From DATAFF01 sp036257595 (GTDB lineage: Bacteria; Pseudomonadota; Alphaproteobacteria; Rhizobiales; Aestuariivirgaceae): a stretch of 21,333 bases of DNA. Position 1 is the first letter of the stretch. Each line of letters starts with the position of its first letter. This document shows positions 7,121-14,015 of this stretch, piece by piece. The notes beneath the pieces are model-generated. The model searched no databases. It worked only from the letters and a program-made list of their open reading frames with translations, and was not told the origin of the DNA. The position numbers and the translations under genes were made by a program. The stretch covers positions 1 to 21,333 of the forward strand of contig DATAFF010000139.1 of NCBI GenBank assembly GCA_036257595.1, given 5' to 3'.

Positions 7121-8260
7121 TTTCACCCTCCACCTTGGCAGCCAGAACCGCGCCGTCGTCCCGACTCCCGGCTTCGATACGATGGTGACATCGCCGCCAT
7201 GGAGTCTGGCCAGCTTGCGCGCGAAGGCCAGCCCAAGCCCGATGCCGCCGAACCGACGGGCAATGCCGGCATCGCCCTGGACGAAGGGCTGGAAGATCCG
7301 CTTGAGATGCTGCCGCTCGATGCCGATTCCGGTGTCGCTGATCCGAAACTCGAGATTGCCATTGGGGCGGCGGCTCAGCAGTGCCTCCACCCGTCCCTCC
7401 GGCGGGGTGAATTTCACCGCATTGCTCAGGAGGTTCACCAGCACCTGCTTGAGCCGCGTCAGGTCGCCGGTCAGCTCGACGCCGCCGATCTCCACCAGTT
7501 CGGCCATGGCGATGTTCTTGCACCGTGCCTCTGGCCGGCACATTTTGACGCACGCCCCCAGGAGCTCGGCAGGGTCGACCGGCTGCTCGAACAGCGTAAT
7601 CTCGGCCCGCTCCACCCGCGCAAACTCGATGACATCGCCGATCAGCGCCGCCAGATGCCGGCTCGAATCGCGGATGTTGCCCGCATAATCGCGATAGGCC
7701 GGGTTGCCGAGCGGTCCCTCGCGCTCCTCGGCGAGAATCTCCGAGAAGCCGATGATCGCATTGAGCGGCGTTCTGAGCTCATGGCTCATCATCGCCAGGA
7801 AATGCGACTTGTCGGAGCTTGCCCGCTCCGCCTCCTCTTTGGCGCGGATGAGGTGGCGGGCGGTCTGGCGATGGACCGTGACGTCGCGCCCGAAGCCGCG
7901 ATAGCCGATGAAGTCTCCGGTGCTGTCGAACACCGGTTTTGCATTGATCTGCCAATAGCGAAGGCCCCCCGCGAGCCGCGCCGGGAGCTCGATTTGCTCG
8001 ACCGGCCGGCGCTCCGCCATGCATGTCAGGAGTTGCCTTAAGCCCCGCGATCGCGCCACGGCGCCGCATGCCTTGTCCAGGCGCTCGCCATGAAGCGCGC
8101 GCTCTCCGGCGAGCCGGATCAGCCGATCCGAGGCATAGATGAGGCGCATCTCCCGATCGGTGGCGAACAGCCAGTCGGGACAGGCCGCCGCGAGTTCGTC
8201 GAGCAGCGTCGAAGCTCCATCCTCCGCCTGCGGCGGCTGCTGCGGATCGCTGGCGGCCAC
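7106..8260 (-). CDS. PAS domain sensor histidine kinase (soluble, orphan)
   Basis: This two-component sensor kinase autophosphorylates on a histidine and passes phosphate to a response regulator. The 384-residue protein has an N-terminal PAS domain (about 20-130, with LFATDREMRLIYASDRLIRL and GYRGFGRDVT), a short coiled linker, an H-box MSHELRTPLNAIIGFSEIL with His160, an N-box with NLLSNAVKF (Asn270), a G1 box SDTGIGI (Asp309) and a G2 box GGIGLGL (338-344). There is no membrane segment, so it senses an intracellular cue. The dimerisation domain (GPLGNPAYRDYAGNI) resembles the PleC/DivJ kinases of alphaproteobacteria. The start is a GTG at 8260-8258 preceded by AGAGAGG. No response regulator is adjacent, so its partner is unknown. 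Its last residues (about ANSE) and its TAG are encoded by the heptamer repeat at 7040-7120. It diverges from hemH. Confidence 0.93.
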   Translation of the reverse strand: MAASDPQQPPQAEDGASTLLDELAAACPDWLFATDREMRLIYASDRLIRLAGERALHGERLDKACGAVARSRGLRQLLTCMAERRPVEQIELPARLAGGLRYWQINAKPVFDSTGDFIGYRGFGRDVTVHRQTARHLIRAKEEAERASSDKSHFLAMMSHELRTPLNAIIGFSEILAEEREGPLGNPAYRDYAGNIRDSSRHLAALIGDVIEFARVERAEITLFEQPVDPAELLGACVKMCRPEARCKNIAMAELVEIGGVELTGDLTRLKQVLVNLLSNAVKFTPPEGRVEALLSRRPNGNLEFRISDTGIGIERQHLKRIFQPFVQGDAGIARRFGGIGLGLAFARKLARLHGGDVTIVSKPGVGTTARFWLPRWRVKANSE

Positions 8261-8283
8261 GACCTCTCTCTTCGACGAGACCG

Positions 8284-8313
8284 CCGGAACGAGCGGAATG
8301 ACTTCTGTTCCGG
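8284..8313. promoter_or_regulatory. Inverted repeat in the kinase/hemH divergent region
   Basis: CCGGAAC (8284-8290) and GTTCCGG (8307-8313) form perfect 7-base arms around a 16-base spacer, in the 147-base region between the divergent kinase and hemH starts. Arms about two helical turns apart (23 bases between arm centres) would suit a regulator dimer on one DNA face. A shorter palindrome AACCGGTT lies at 8353-8360. No iron-control element that I recognise is present. No regulator can be named. Confidence 0.25.
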
Positions 8314-8407
8314 GGACCCGCGAGCATAGGGAGCAATCCTTCTTTTCGTGTTAACCGGTTGCGCATCGCTGGTGGAATCCCACATGGTCGACTTCGAGGA
8401 GAAAACT

Positions 8408-9463
8408 ATGGACGACAGCGTCATCTCCACCAGCCGGGCGCCATCGGGTCATCCGGCCGTCAGCCACGGTCGGATCGGCGTCCTGATCGTCAATCTCGGC
8501 ACCCCTGAGGCGACTGGCTACCTCCCCGTTCGCCGCTACCTGAAGCAATTCCTATCCGACCCTCGCGTCATCGAGACCAACCGAGCCTTGTGGTGGGTCG
8601 TTCTCAACGGCGTCGTCCTGACCTTTCGGCCCTGGAAGAGCGGTCACGCCTATGCCCGCATCTGGAACAAGGAGGCCAATGAGTCGCCGCTCAAGACCTT
8701 CACCCGCGCCCAGGCCTCGGGCCTTGCCGCCCTGTTCCGCGGCACCCCCGAAATCGTCGTCGACTGGGCCATGCGCTATGGCCTGCCGCCGATCGCCGAC
8801 CGGCTCGCGGCGTTGGTCCGCCAGGGCTGCGACCGCATCCTGATCTTCCCGCTCTATCCGCAATATTCCGCCACCACCACCGCCACCGTCTATGACAGCT
8901 GCTTTGCCGCGCTGAGCGCGATGCGCTGGCAGCCGACCCTCCGCGGCGTGCCGCCCTATTACGACCATCCCGCCTATATTGCGGCCCTTGCCGCCTCGCT
9001 CGACCGTCATCGCGAAACGCTCCCCTGGGCGCCCGACAAGATCGTCGCCTCCTTTCACGGCCTGCCCGAGGACTATCTCCGCAGGGGCGACCCGTATCAT
9101 TGCCATTGCCACAAGACGACGCGCCTGCTCGGCGAGGCGCTCGGCCTTGGTCCGGATCGTCTCGTCATCGCCTTTCAGTCGCGTTTCGGCCGCGCCGAGT
9201 GGCTCAAGCCCTACACCGCCGAGACCGTCGCCGAGCTGGCGCGGACCGGCACACGCAATCTCGTCGTCATCACCCCCGGCTTTGCCGCCGACTGCGTCGA
9301 GACGCTGGAGGAGATCGCCATTGGCGTCGGCGAGATCTTCCACGCCAATGGCGGGCAGAACTTCTCGGTGGTGCCCTGCCTCAATGCCAGCCCCGAATCG
9401 ATCGACCTCTTGGCGAGCCTGATCCGCCAGGAGCTCGCCGGCTGGGTGTCGCAAGGGCAGTAG
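8408..9463 (+). CDS. hemH: Ferrochelatase
   Basis: This enzyme inserts ferrous iron into protoporphyrin IX, the last step of protoheme synthesis, at the cytoplasmic membrane surface. The 351-residue protein spans the whole family: GVLIVNLGTPEA near the N terminus, FLSDPRVIE (48-56), ILIFPLYPQYSATTTATV (144-161), the catalytic histidine in SFHGLP (His217), and CVETLEEI (from 296) with Glu298 at the position of the conserved acidic proton acceptor. Several cysteines (231, 233 and 296) are in places where some bacterial ferrochelatases bind a cluster, but this cannot be settled here. The ATG at 8408 is chosen for its GAGGAGA ribosome site (8396-8402); upstream in-frame starts at 8384 and 8348 have weaker sites. 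The stop TAG is embedded in a GGCAGTAG repeat unit. It is transcribed away from the kinase and probably alone. Confidence 0.96.
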   Translation: MDDSVISTSRAPSGHPAVSHGRIGVLIVNLGTPEATGYLPVRRYLKQFLSDPRVIETNRALWWVVLNGVVLTFRPWKSGHAYARIWNKEANESPLKTFTRAQASGLAALFRGTPEIVVDWAMRYGLPPIADRLAALVRQGCDRILIFPLYPQYSATTTATVYDSCFAALSAMRWQPTLRGVPPYYDHPAYIAALAASLDRHRETLPWAPDKIVASFHGLPEDYLRRGDPYHCHCHKTTRLLGEALGLGPDRLVIAFQSRFGRAEWLKPYTAETVAELARTGTRNLVVITPGFAADCVETLEEIAIGVGEIFHANGGQNFSVVPCLNASPESIDLLASLIRQELAGWVSQGQ

Positions 9464-9500
9464 GGCTCCGCTCACTGCCGACTGCCTGTCTGCCGACTGA
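9456..9500. repeat. Degenerate GGCAGTA-type inverted repeat spanning the hemH stop codon
   Basis: GGCAGTAGG (9456-9464) includes the last Gln codon and TAG stop of hemH. Downstream, 9474-9498 reads ACTGCCGACTGCCTGTCTGC then CGACT, a run of units reading as GGCAGT/GGCAGA/CGGCAGT on the other strand. GGCAGT (9456-9461) can pair with ACTGCC (9474-9479). It is shorter and less regular than the copies at 13855-13995 and 20356-20543. It may help terminate hemH before the separately initiated SPFH gene. Confidence 0.5.
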
Positions 9501-9575
9501 CGCTTAAGAAGGAAAACTTATCCAATTTCGGTTATTCTCCCGCGCGACAAGTGGTCCGCGTGAGGGAAACAGCCA

Positions 9576-10577
9576 ATGTTTCAGGGTTTGAGCGTCTTCG
9601 TCCTGGTACTTCTGGCACTGGTGGTCATCACCATCTTCCAGGGGATCCGGATCGTGCCGCAGGGCTACAACTATACGGTCGAGCGCTTCGGCCGCTACAT
9701 CCGCACCCTGGCGCCAGGGCTCGCGCTGATCATCCCCTTCATCGACCGCATCGGCTCGAAGATGAACATGATGGAGCGCGTGCTCGAAGTGCCGAGCCAG
9801 GAGGTGATCACCCGCGACAACGCCATGGTCGAGGTCGATGGCATCGCCTTCTTCCAGGTGCTCGATGCCGCCAAGGCCACCTATGAGGTGAACGAGCTCG
9901 AAAACGCCGTGCTCAACCTGACCATGACCAACATTCGCACCGTCATGGGATCGATGGAGCTCGACCACCTCCTGTCCCAGCGCGACGAGATCAACCACCG
10001 GCTGCTGCGCGTCGTCGACCAGGCGACCATGCCCTGGGGCGTCAAGATGACCCGGATCGAGATCAAGGACATCAACCCGCCGCGCGACCTTGTCGAATCG
10101 ATGGCCCGCCAGATGAAGGCCGAGCGGGACAAGCGCGCCGCCATTCTGGTGGCCGAAGGCGACCGCCAATCGGCGATCCTCAAGGCCGAAGGCGAGAAGC
10201 AGGCCGTCGTTCTCGCCGCCGAGGGACGGCGCGAGGCCGCTTTCCGCGATGCCGAGGCCCGCGAGCGCGCCGCCGAGGCCGAGGCCAAGGCCACCCAGAT
10301 GGTCTCCGAGGCGATTGCCGGCGGCAACGTCCAGGCCATCAACTATTTCGTCGCCAACAATTACATGAAGGCGTTGGAATCGATCGCCGGCGCCCCCAAT
10401 CAGAAGGTGCTGATGCTGCCGCTCGATGCCTCCTCGATGATCGGCTCGATCGCCGGCATTGCCGAGATCGCCCGCGAGGCCTTCACCGGCCAGAACGGCA
10501 GCGCGATCAACGCAACCGAGCCGCGCCGCCGGAAGCTGCCAGCCGGCTCGGTGCCCAACACCGGCGAGCGCAGCTAG
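9576..10577 (+). CDS. SPFH domain (stomatin/prohibitin-like) membrane protein
   Basis: This membrane-anchored scaffold belongs to the stomatin/QmcA group, which forms large oligomers in the cytoplasmic membrane and is associated with lipid-domain organisation and membrane protease control. The 333-residue protein has one N-terminal hydrophobic segment (about 4-22) and the SPFH domain (about 24-185) with VERFGRYIRTLAPGLALIIP, EVPSQEVITRDNAMVEVDG and GVKMTRIEIKDINPPRDL. An alanine/glutamate-rich coiled coil follows (about 165-248), with EGDRQSAILKAEGEKQAVVL, then a conserved tail with KVLMLPLDASS. A GAGGGAA ribosome site precedes the ATG. The NfeD gene follows 16 bases after its stop; the SPFH-NfeD pair is a recurrent operon in bacteria, so the two proteins probably act together. 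Confidence 0.95.
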   Translation: MFQGLSVFVLVLLALVVITIFQGIRIVPQGYNYTVERFGRYIRTLAPGLALIIPFIDRIGSKMNMMERVLEVPSQEVITRDNAMVEVDGIAFFQVLDAAKATYEVNELENAVLNLTMTNIRTVMGSMELDHLLSQRDEINHRLLRVVDQATMPWGVKMTRIEIKDINPPRDLVESMARQMKAERDKRAAILVAEGDRQSAILKAEGEKQAVVLAAEGRREAAFRDAEARERAAEAEAKATQMVSEAIAGGNVQAINYFVANNYMKALESIAGAPNQKVLMLPLDASSMIGSIAGIAEIAREAFTGQNGSAINATEPRRRKLPAGSVPNTGERS

Positions 10578-10593
10578 CGCATCGGGACGATCG

Positions 10594-11046
10594 ATGGCCG
10601 AGCTCTTTCCGGCGCTGGGGCAGTGGGTCTGGTGGATTCTTGCCGGCCTGCTGCTGATCGTCGAGCTCCTGCTCGCCGGCATCTTCTTCGTCTGGCTCGG
10701 CATCGCCGCCGCCATCATGGGGGTCATCGATTTCCTCGCGCCGCCCTTGAGCTGGCAGGTCGAGATCTTGATCTTCGCCACGCTTTCGGCTGTGCTCGTG
10801 ATCGCCGGCCGTCCCTGGCTCAAGCGCCGCCAGGCGGTCGAAAGCGACCAGCCCAATCTCAATCGGCGGATCCAAGACTATGTCGGCAGGTCCTATGTCC
10901 TGGACGAGGCCATCATCAACGGCCGCGGCAAGGTCAAGATCGACGATACCCTCTGGGAGGTGACCGGCCCCGACCTGCCGCAGGGCGCCTGGGTCAGGAT
11001 TGTCGGCGTCGACGGGCTGCGTCTGCGCGCCATGCCGGGCAATTGA
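10594..11046 (+). CDS. NfeD family protein (short form, SPFH partner)
   Basis: This small integral membrane protein partners stomatin-like proteins. The 150-residue product has hydrophobic helices over about residues 8-30, 32-50 and 57-72, then a cytoplasmic C-terminal OB-fold-type domain (about 88-148) with VGRSYVLDEAIINGRGKVKI and GAWVRIVGVDGLRLRA. This is the short NfeD form lacking the N-terminal ClpP-like protease. The ATG at 10594 is chosen over an upstream in-frame start at 10459, because the upstream part lies inside the SPFH gene and GGGACG sits just before 10594. It is the second gene of the SPFH-NfeD operon. Its TGA stop lies inside a TTGACA hexamer that may be the -35 of the next gene. 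Confidence 0.93.
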   Translation: MAELFPALGQWVWWILAGLLLIVELLLAGIFFVWLGIAAAIMGVIDFLAPPLSWQVEILIFATLSAVLVIAGRPWLKRRQAVESDQPNLNRRIQDYVGRSYVLDEAIINGRGKVKIDDTLWEVTGPDLPQGAWVRIVGVDGLRLRAMPGN

Positions 11047-11072
11047 CAATCCATTAACCTTAACCCCGTTAC
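11043..11072 (+). promoter_or_regulatory. Candidate promoter of the outer-membrane protein gene, overlapping the NfeD stop
   Basis: TTGACA at 11043-11048 is a perfect -35 hexamer and contains the NfeD stop codon. With an 18-base spacer the -10 would be CGTTAC (11067-11072), a weak match. The spacer contains two close TTAACC half-sites (11054-11059 and 11060-11065), resembling CtrA half-sites, but not with the canonical 7-base gap. The separate start of a secreted outer-membrane gene here is plausible, not shown. Confidence 0.3.
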
Positions 11073-11108
11073 GGTCCGGCTGTTGGAGCGTTGCCGGGGG
11101 GCATTCAC

Positions 11109-12476
11109 GTGACGGGTTGGGCCGGAAAGGGACATTCGTCCCTCATCATCCTCCTGATGGGACTGTGGCTCGCGGCGCCGGCCTGGGGGGCCCCCATCAC
11201 CGCCATGGCACCGATCGCCGGGCTTCGTCCCGCGGTGATCGATCCGCTGCTCGATGACCCGCCAAGCTGGCCGACCGGTCTCGCCGGCGAGCAGCAGAGC
11301 CTCGAAAGCGCCGACACCCTGCGCCGTCGTCTCGAACGCGACCTCGAGGCTTTTCCGGCTCTTGGCTTCAAGAGCGGACCGATCCTCTATTTCCCCTCGC
11401 TCCTCGTCGAAGGCGTCGCCACCGACAATGTCCGCAATGCCCATGCGCGCCGGATCGCCGATATCGGCCTCAAGCTCGCCCCGAGCCTGATCGTCGAGTC
11501 CGACTGGGTCCGCCACGCCTTCCGTTTCTCCGGCTCGGCCGAGCGCATCTTCTATGCCGATCAGAGCGAGTTCGATCCGACCGCGGCGGATGCCGAAGGG
11601 CGTCTGCGCCTCGACCTCAAGGGCGGCGCGGCTGTCGAGCTCGAGGCCGACTACGATCTGAGCGAGGCGAGCGCCGGCGCCGACGAGGTGCCGCGATCGG
11701 CGGTAGGGCTGCGCCGGGACCAGGCGGTCGGTGGTTCGGCTGCACTCATCCATGATATCGGTCGCATCGATCTCGAAGCCAGGGCCGCCACCCTTGCCTT
11801 CTTCTACTCCGATGTCGCGCTGGCCGGTGGCGGCACCGAGAGCAACAGCGACCGCAATTACGTCGAGCCGCAACTGTCGGTGAGGACCGGTTATGGCCTG
11901 AAGCCCGGGCTCAAGCCCTATGTCATGCTCGAATACGCCCCGCGCCTTCACCAGCAGGCCGTCGACCGCAATGGCGATCGGCGCGATTCGCAAGGCGGTG
12001 CCGTCTATCTCGGCGCCGTCATCGACGACCAGCCGCTATGGAGCGGCGACCTCGCCTTGCGCTACGAGCTCCGCCTTTATGACGATCCCGATCTCGACCC
12101 CGCGAGCATCGTCGGACTCGAGGGCAACCTGATCTGGCGCCCCTCGGCCACCACCACGCTCGCTTTCACCGCGACGTCGGGCCTGAGCGAAACCGCCAAT
12201 GCCGGCGAAAGCGCCACGCCCGACCAGGGCGTCACGCTTGGCGTCACGCAGCTCTTCAAGGACGATGTCGCGTTGACCGCGCTCGCCGGCGTCGATTGGT
12301 CGGGCCGCGCGGGTGGTGGCGACCTGACATGGTCGGCAAGCCTCGGCGTCACCTGGGCGCTCGGCCGCCGCGCCGCCCTGCTCGCCGGCTACGATCTCAC
12401 CGTTTTCGACAGCGCCGATGCCGCAAGCTCCTTTGTCGAGAATCGCCTGAGCGCCGGGGTGCGATTCCGGATTTAG
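11109..12476 (+). CDS. Secreted outer-membrane beta-barrel protein (putative beta-barrel porin 2-like)
   Basis: This is probably an outer-membrane barrel of unknown cargo. The 455-residue product starts at a GTG (11109) with a run of G residues (11096-11101) 7 bases upstream; a TTG at 11091 would add six residues. An N-terminal signal peptide has a hydrophobic core LIILLMGLWLAAPA and a likely cleavage near residue 27 (AWG/A). After a linker, about residues 95-455 show alternating hydrophobic strands with aromatic girdles (for example YVEPQLSVRTGYGLKPGLKP, DLALRYELRLYDD, DLTWSASLGVTWALGRRAAL), ending in a final strand VRFRI. This pattern resembles the alphaproteobacterial beta-barrel porin 2 group linked to surface polysaccharide or unknown export roles. 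No lipobox is seen. It is not clearly part of the SPFH operon. Confidence 0.82.
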   Translation: MTGWAGKGHSSLIILLMGLWLAAPAWGAPITAMAPIAGLRPAVIDPLLDDPPSWPTGLAGEQQSLESADTLRRRLERDLEAFPALGFKSGPILYFPSLLVEGVATDNVRNAHARRIADIGLKLAPSLIVESDWVRHAFRFSGSAERIFYADQSEFDPTAADAEGRLRLDLKGGAAVELEADYDLSEASAGADEVPRSAVGLRRDQAVGGSAALIHDIGRIDLEARAATLAFFYSDVALAGGGTESNSDRNYVEPQLSVRTGYGLKPGLKPYVMLEYAPRLHQQAVDRNGDRRDSQGGAVYLGAVIDDQPLWSGDLALRYELRLYDDPDLDPASIVGLEGNLIWRPSATTTLAFTATSGLSETANAGESATPDQGVTLGVTQLFKDDVALTALAGVDWSGRAGGGDLTWSASLGVTWALGRRAALLAGYDLTVFDSADAASSFVENRLSAGVRFRI

Positions 12477-12503
12477 CAGAAGTGGAGAACGGTTGTCGTT
12501 GAA

Positions 12504-12532
12504 TTGACTCGTACGACTTTCCAGGGAATCAT
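12504..12532 (+). promoter_or_regulatory. Candidate promoter of the 61-residue gene
   Basis: TTGACT (12504-12509) and AATCAT (12527-12532) are separated by exactly 17 bases and match the sigma-70 consensus at 5 of 6 and 4 of 6 positions. Transcription would start near 12539, leaving a leader of about 48 bases before the ATG at 12587. It lies in the AT-richer patch, where chance matches are also more likely. Confidence 0.4.
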
Positions 12533-12586
12533 GCTTAGGTATTGCAACCATAAGGATTCGCTGGCGGATTTTCAGAGATCGAATAA

Positions 12587-12772
12587 ATGACTGAAAAAGA
12601 ATATTACGCCAAAGTAAAACTCTTTGGTCTACATCCGGTCACGGAACAAACTTACAGGAACGCTTATGGCGAACCGTTTAGTATTCCGCGCGCGAGCGAT
12701 CTGACGCCAGAACAGCGGGTCGCTGTTATTGAGCAACTCCGTAAAAATTTGGGTATAGAGTTCGGTCAGTGA
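12587..12772 (+). CDS. Small protein of unknown function (61 residues)
   Basis: I do not recognise a named family. The protein begins MTEKEYYAKVKLFGL and ends in a helical LTPEQRVAVIEQLRKNLGI, with a central YRNAYGEPFSIPRASD that could be a short beta hairpin. The pattern of an N-terminal helix, a Tyr/Gly hairpin and then TPEQR plus a helix is similar to short conserved hypotheticals I associate with Rhizobiales, which supports it as real. It is acidic-basic mixed, without signal or membrane segment, so cytoplasmic. The ribosome site is weak (AGAG about 10 bases upstream), and the gene is markedly AT-richer than its neighbours. Its last 7 bases overlap the 3' end of the convergent DUF1902-like gene. 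Transfer into this locus is likely; function is unknown. Confidence 0.65.
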   Translation: MTEKEYYAKVKLFGLHPVTEQTYRNAYGEPFSIPRASDLTPEQRVAVIEQLRKNLGIEFGQ

Positions 12773-13158
12773 TGCGTCTCAAGCTCAGATAACGCTCTCC
12801 GTGCGACATCGGCGGGCACAGCTACCCAAGACGATTGGTCATGTTCCGGATCACATGCCGGAGTTACCACGACACTCACGCCAGAAGCTTCGTAAAGCTC
12901 TCGGATAGCGCGAGGGATGTCGGCGAACAACTCCTCAAGCGAAGTCTTCGCGACCAACAGTCCTCTCAGGTCTTTGCTGGTGGCAATGAAGACCCCACTA
13001 GCATCCTCTCGAATATGGATATGAACAACCTTTGCCTTCGCACTCTCTGCTGACATCATCGCCACCCAGCCGAAATCGGAATCCTCACCTTGCCTTCGGG
13101 GCGTAGCGAAATCAAGCCGCTGACCCGGCACCCTCGAAAGTTTCCTGCCCTTCTTCAC
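12766..13158 (-). CDS. HicB/DUF1902-like protein
   Basis: Residues about 44-95 (VVHIHIREDASGVFIATSKD, then LRGLLVAKTSLEELFADIPRAI) have the compact beta-beta-beta-alpha layout of the HicB-like antitoxin/DUF1902 fold: a strand, an acidic turn, VFIATS, DLRGLLV, then a helix. No HicA-type toxin, DNA-binding tail or helix-turn-helix is visible. Two starts compete. The GTG at 13158 overlaps the Crp stop as GTGA and has GGAAGAG just upstream, giving 130 residues with a basic, low-complexity N terminus. ATG at 13056 gives 96 residues starting MSAESAKAKVV, exactly at the conserved fold, but with a poorer ribosome site. I list the longer form because of the coupling. It is convergent with the 61-residue gene. 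An antitoxin role is inference from fold only. Confidence 0.7.
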   Translation of the reverse strand: MKKGRKLSRVPGQRLDFATPRRQGEDSDFGWVAMMSAESAKAKVVHIHIREDASGVFIATSKDLRGLLVAKTSLEELFADIPRAIRELYEASGVSVVVTPACDPEHDQSSWVAVPADVARRALSELETHH

Positions 13159-13847
13159 TCTTCCGACAACAACGACCGGAGCAGCGCCAAGTCCCGGATC
13201 TTGAGCTTGCGACCCTGGCGTTGGACGATTCCCAGGCGCTCGAGATGCTTGATCTCCCGTGTTACCGCCTCGCGATGGGTGCTGATGCGGGTTGCGATGT
13301 CTTGATGGGTCGGCGCCGGCGCCAGCACCACGTCGTTGTGTCCCGGGCTGATGGTTTCGGCGAGCCGGATGAGCTCGCTATGGACTCGGCTCCGCACCGC
13401 CAGGGTGGAGAACTCGAACACCCGGGCGGTCAGCACCCGCACCTGGCCGGAGAGATGCCGCAGCACCGCCAGCATCAACGGCGGATAATGGGTGAGTGCC
13501 GCAATGAACGCCGCCTGCGGCAGCACCGCGACCGTGCAGTCGCTGATCGCCTCGATCGACGCCGAGCGCGGTGCCCCGTCGATTGCCGCCATTTCGCCGA
13601 AAATGCCGCCCGGCCGGATGTCGCGGAAGCTCACCTGCTTGCCCTGCGCCGAATAGACGCTGACCCGCGCCTGCCCGTCGAGCAGGAACAGCACGTCGCA
13701 GGACGTGTCGAGATGACCGATGATGAGCTGCCCGGCACCGAACTCGGCGAATCGGCACTCTGCCGCCAGCGCCTTGAGCGCCGGATCGCCGACCTCCGAC
13801 AGAAACCCCACCCGCCGCAGGGCCTCGATGCCATGATGCTTCTGCAT
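13155..13847 (-). CDS. Crp/Fnr family transcriptional regulator
   Basis: This DNA-binding regulator has a cyclic-nucleotide-type sensor domain. The 230-residue protein has the cNMP fold at about 14-125, with the phosphate-binding cassette GGIFGEMAAIDGAPRSAS. Glu85, Arg94 and Ser95 occupy the positions that contact cAMP in Crp, so nucleotide binding is plausible. A long dimer helix follows (about 125-160), then a winged helix-turn-helix (about 178-203, THQDIATRISTHREAVTREI). There is no Fnr-type N-terminal cysteine set. The ATG at 13847 lacks a clear ribosome site, and its leader runs straight into heptamer-repeat sequence (13855 onward). The stop overlaps the DUF1902-like start by 4 bases (GTGA), suggesting a two-gene unit. 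It diverges from gltB, which it might regulate; that is inference. Confidence 0.93.
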   Translation of the reverse strand: MQKHHGIEALRRVGFLSEVGDPALKALAAECRFAEFGAGQLIIGHLDTSCDVLFLLDGQARVSVYSAQGKQVSFRDIRPGGIFGEMAAIDGAPRSASIEAISDCTVAVLPQAAFIAALTHYPPLMLAVLRHLSGQVRVLTARVFEFSTLAVRSRVHSELIRLAETISPGHNDVVLAPAPTHQDIATRISTHREAVTREIKHLERLGIVQRQGRKLKIRDLALLRSLLSEE

Positions 13848-13854
13848 GACTACG

Positions 13855-13995
13855 AGTAGGCAATAGGCGGCCCCGGTGAGGCAAATGGAAATTGGCAGTC
13901 CATAGGCAGTAGGCAGTAGGCGGTAGGTAGGGAGCGATCGCTTCCCGACTGCCTACTGCCTAATGCCTACCGCCTATTCCCCCTTGCCTACTGCC
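13855..13995. repeat. GGCAGTA heptamer repeat with inverted arms and a GC palindromic core
   Basis: The plus strand 13903-13930 has units TAGGCAG, TAGGCAG and TAGGCGG, then TAGGTAG. The segment 13947-13976 reads ACTGCCTACTGCCTAATGCC and on, the reverse complement of the same units. The arms surround a near-palindrome (13930-13946) with the perfect core AGCGATCGCT (13933-13942). Partial units flank the arms at 13855-13870 and 13984-13995. Unlike the copies at 7040 and 20356 it lies between divergent genes, in the crp leader, so it cannot act there simply as a gene-end terminator. Confidence 0.75.
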
Positions 13996-14015
13996 GCGAC
14001 TTCTGCCAAGATTAG

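Noticed and set aside
12587..13158. Complete HicAB toxin-antitoxin pair
   Set aside because: The 61-residue protein lacks the HicA double-stranded-RNA-binding pattern and catalytic His context, and the two genes are convergent instead of in one operon.
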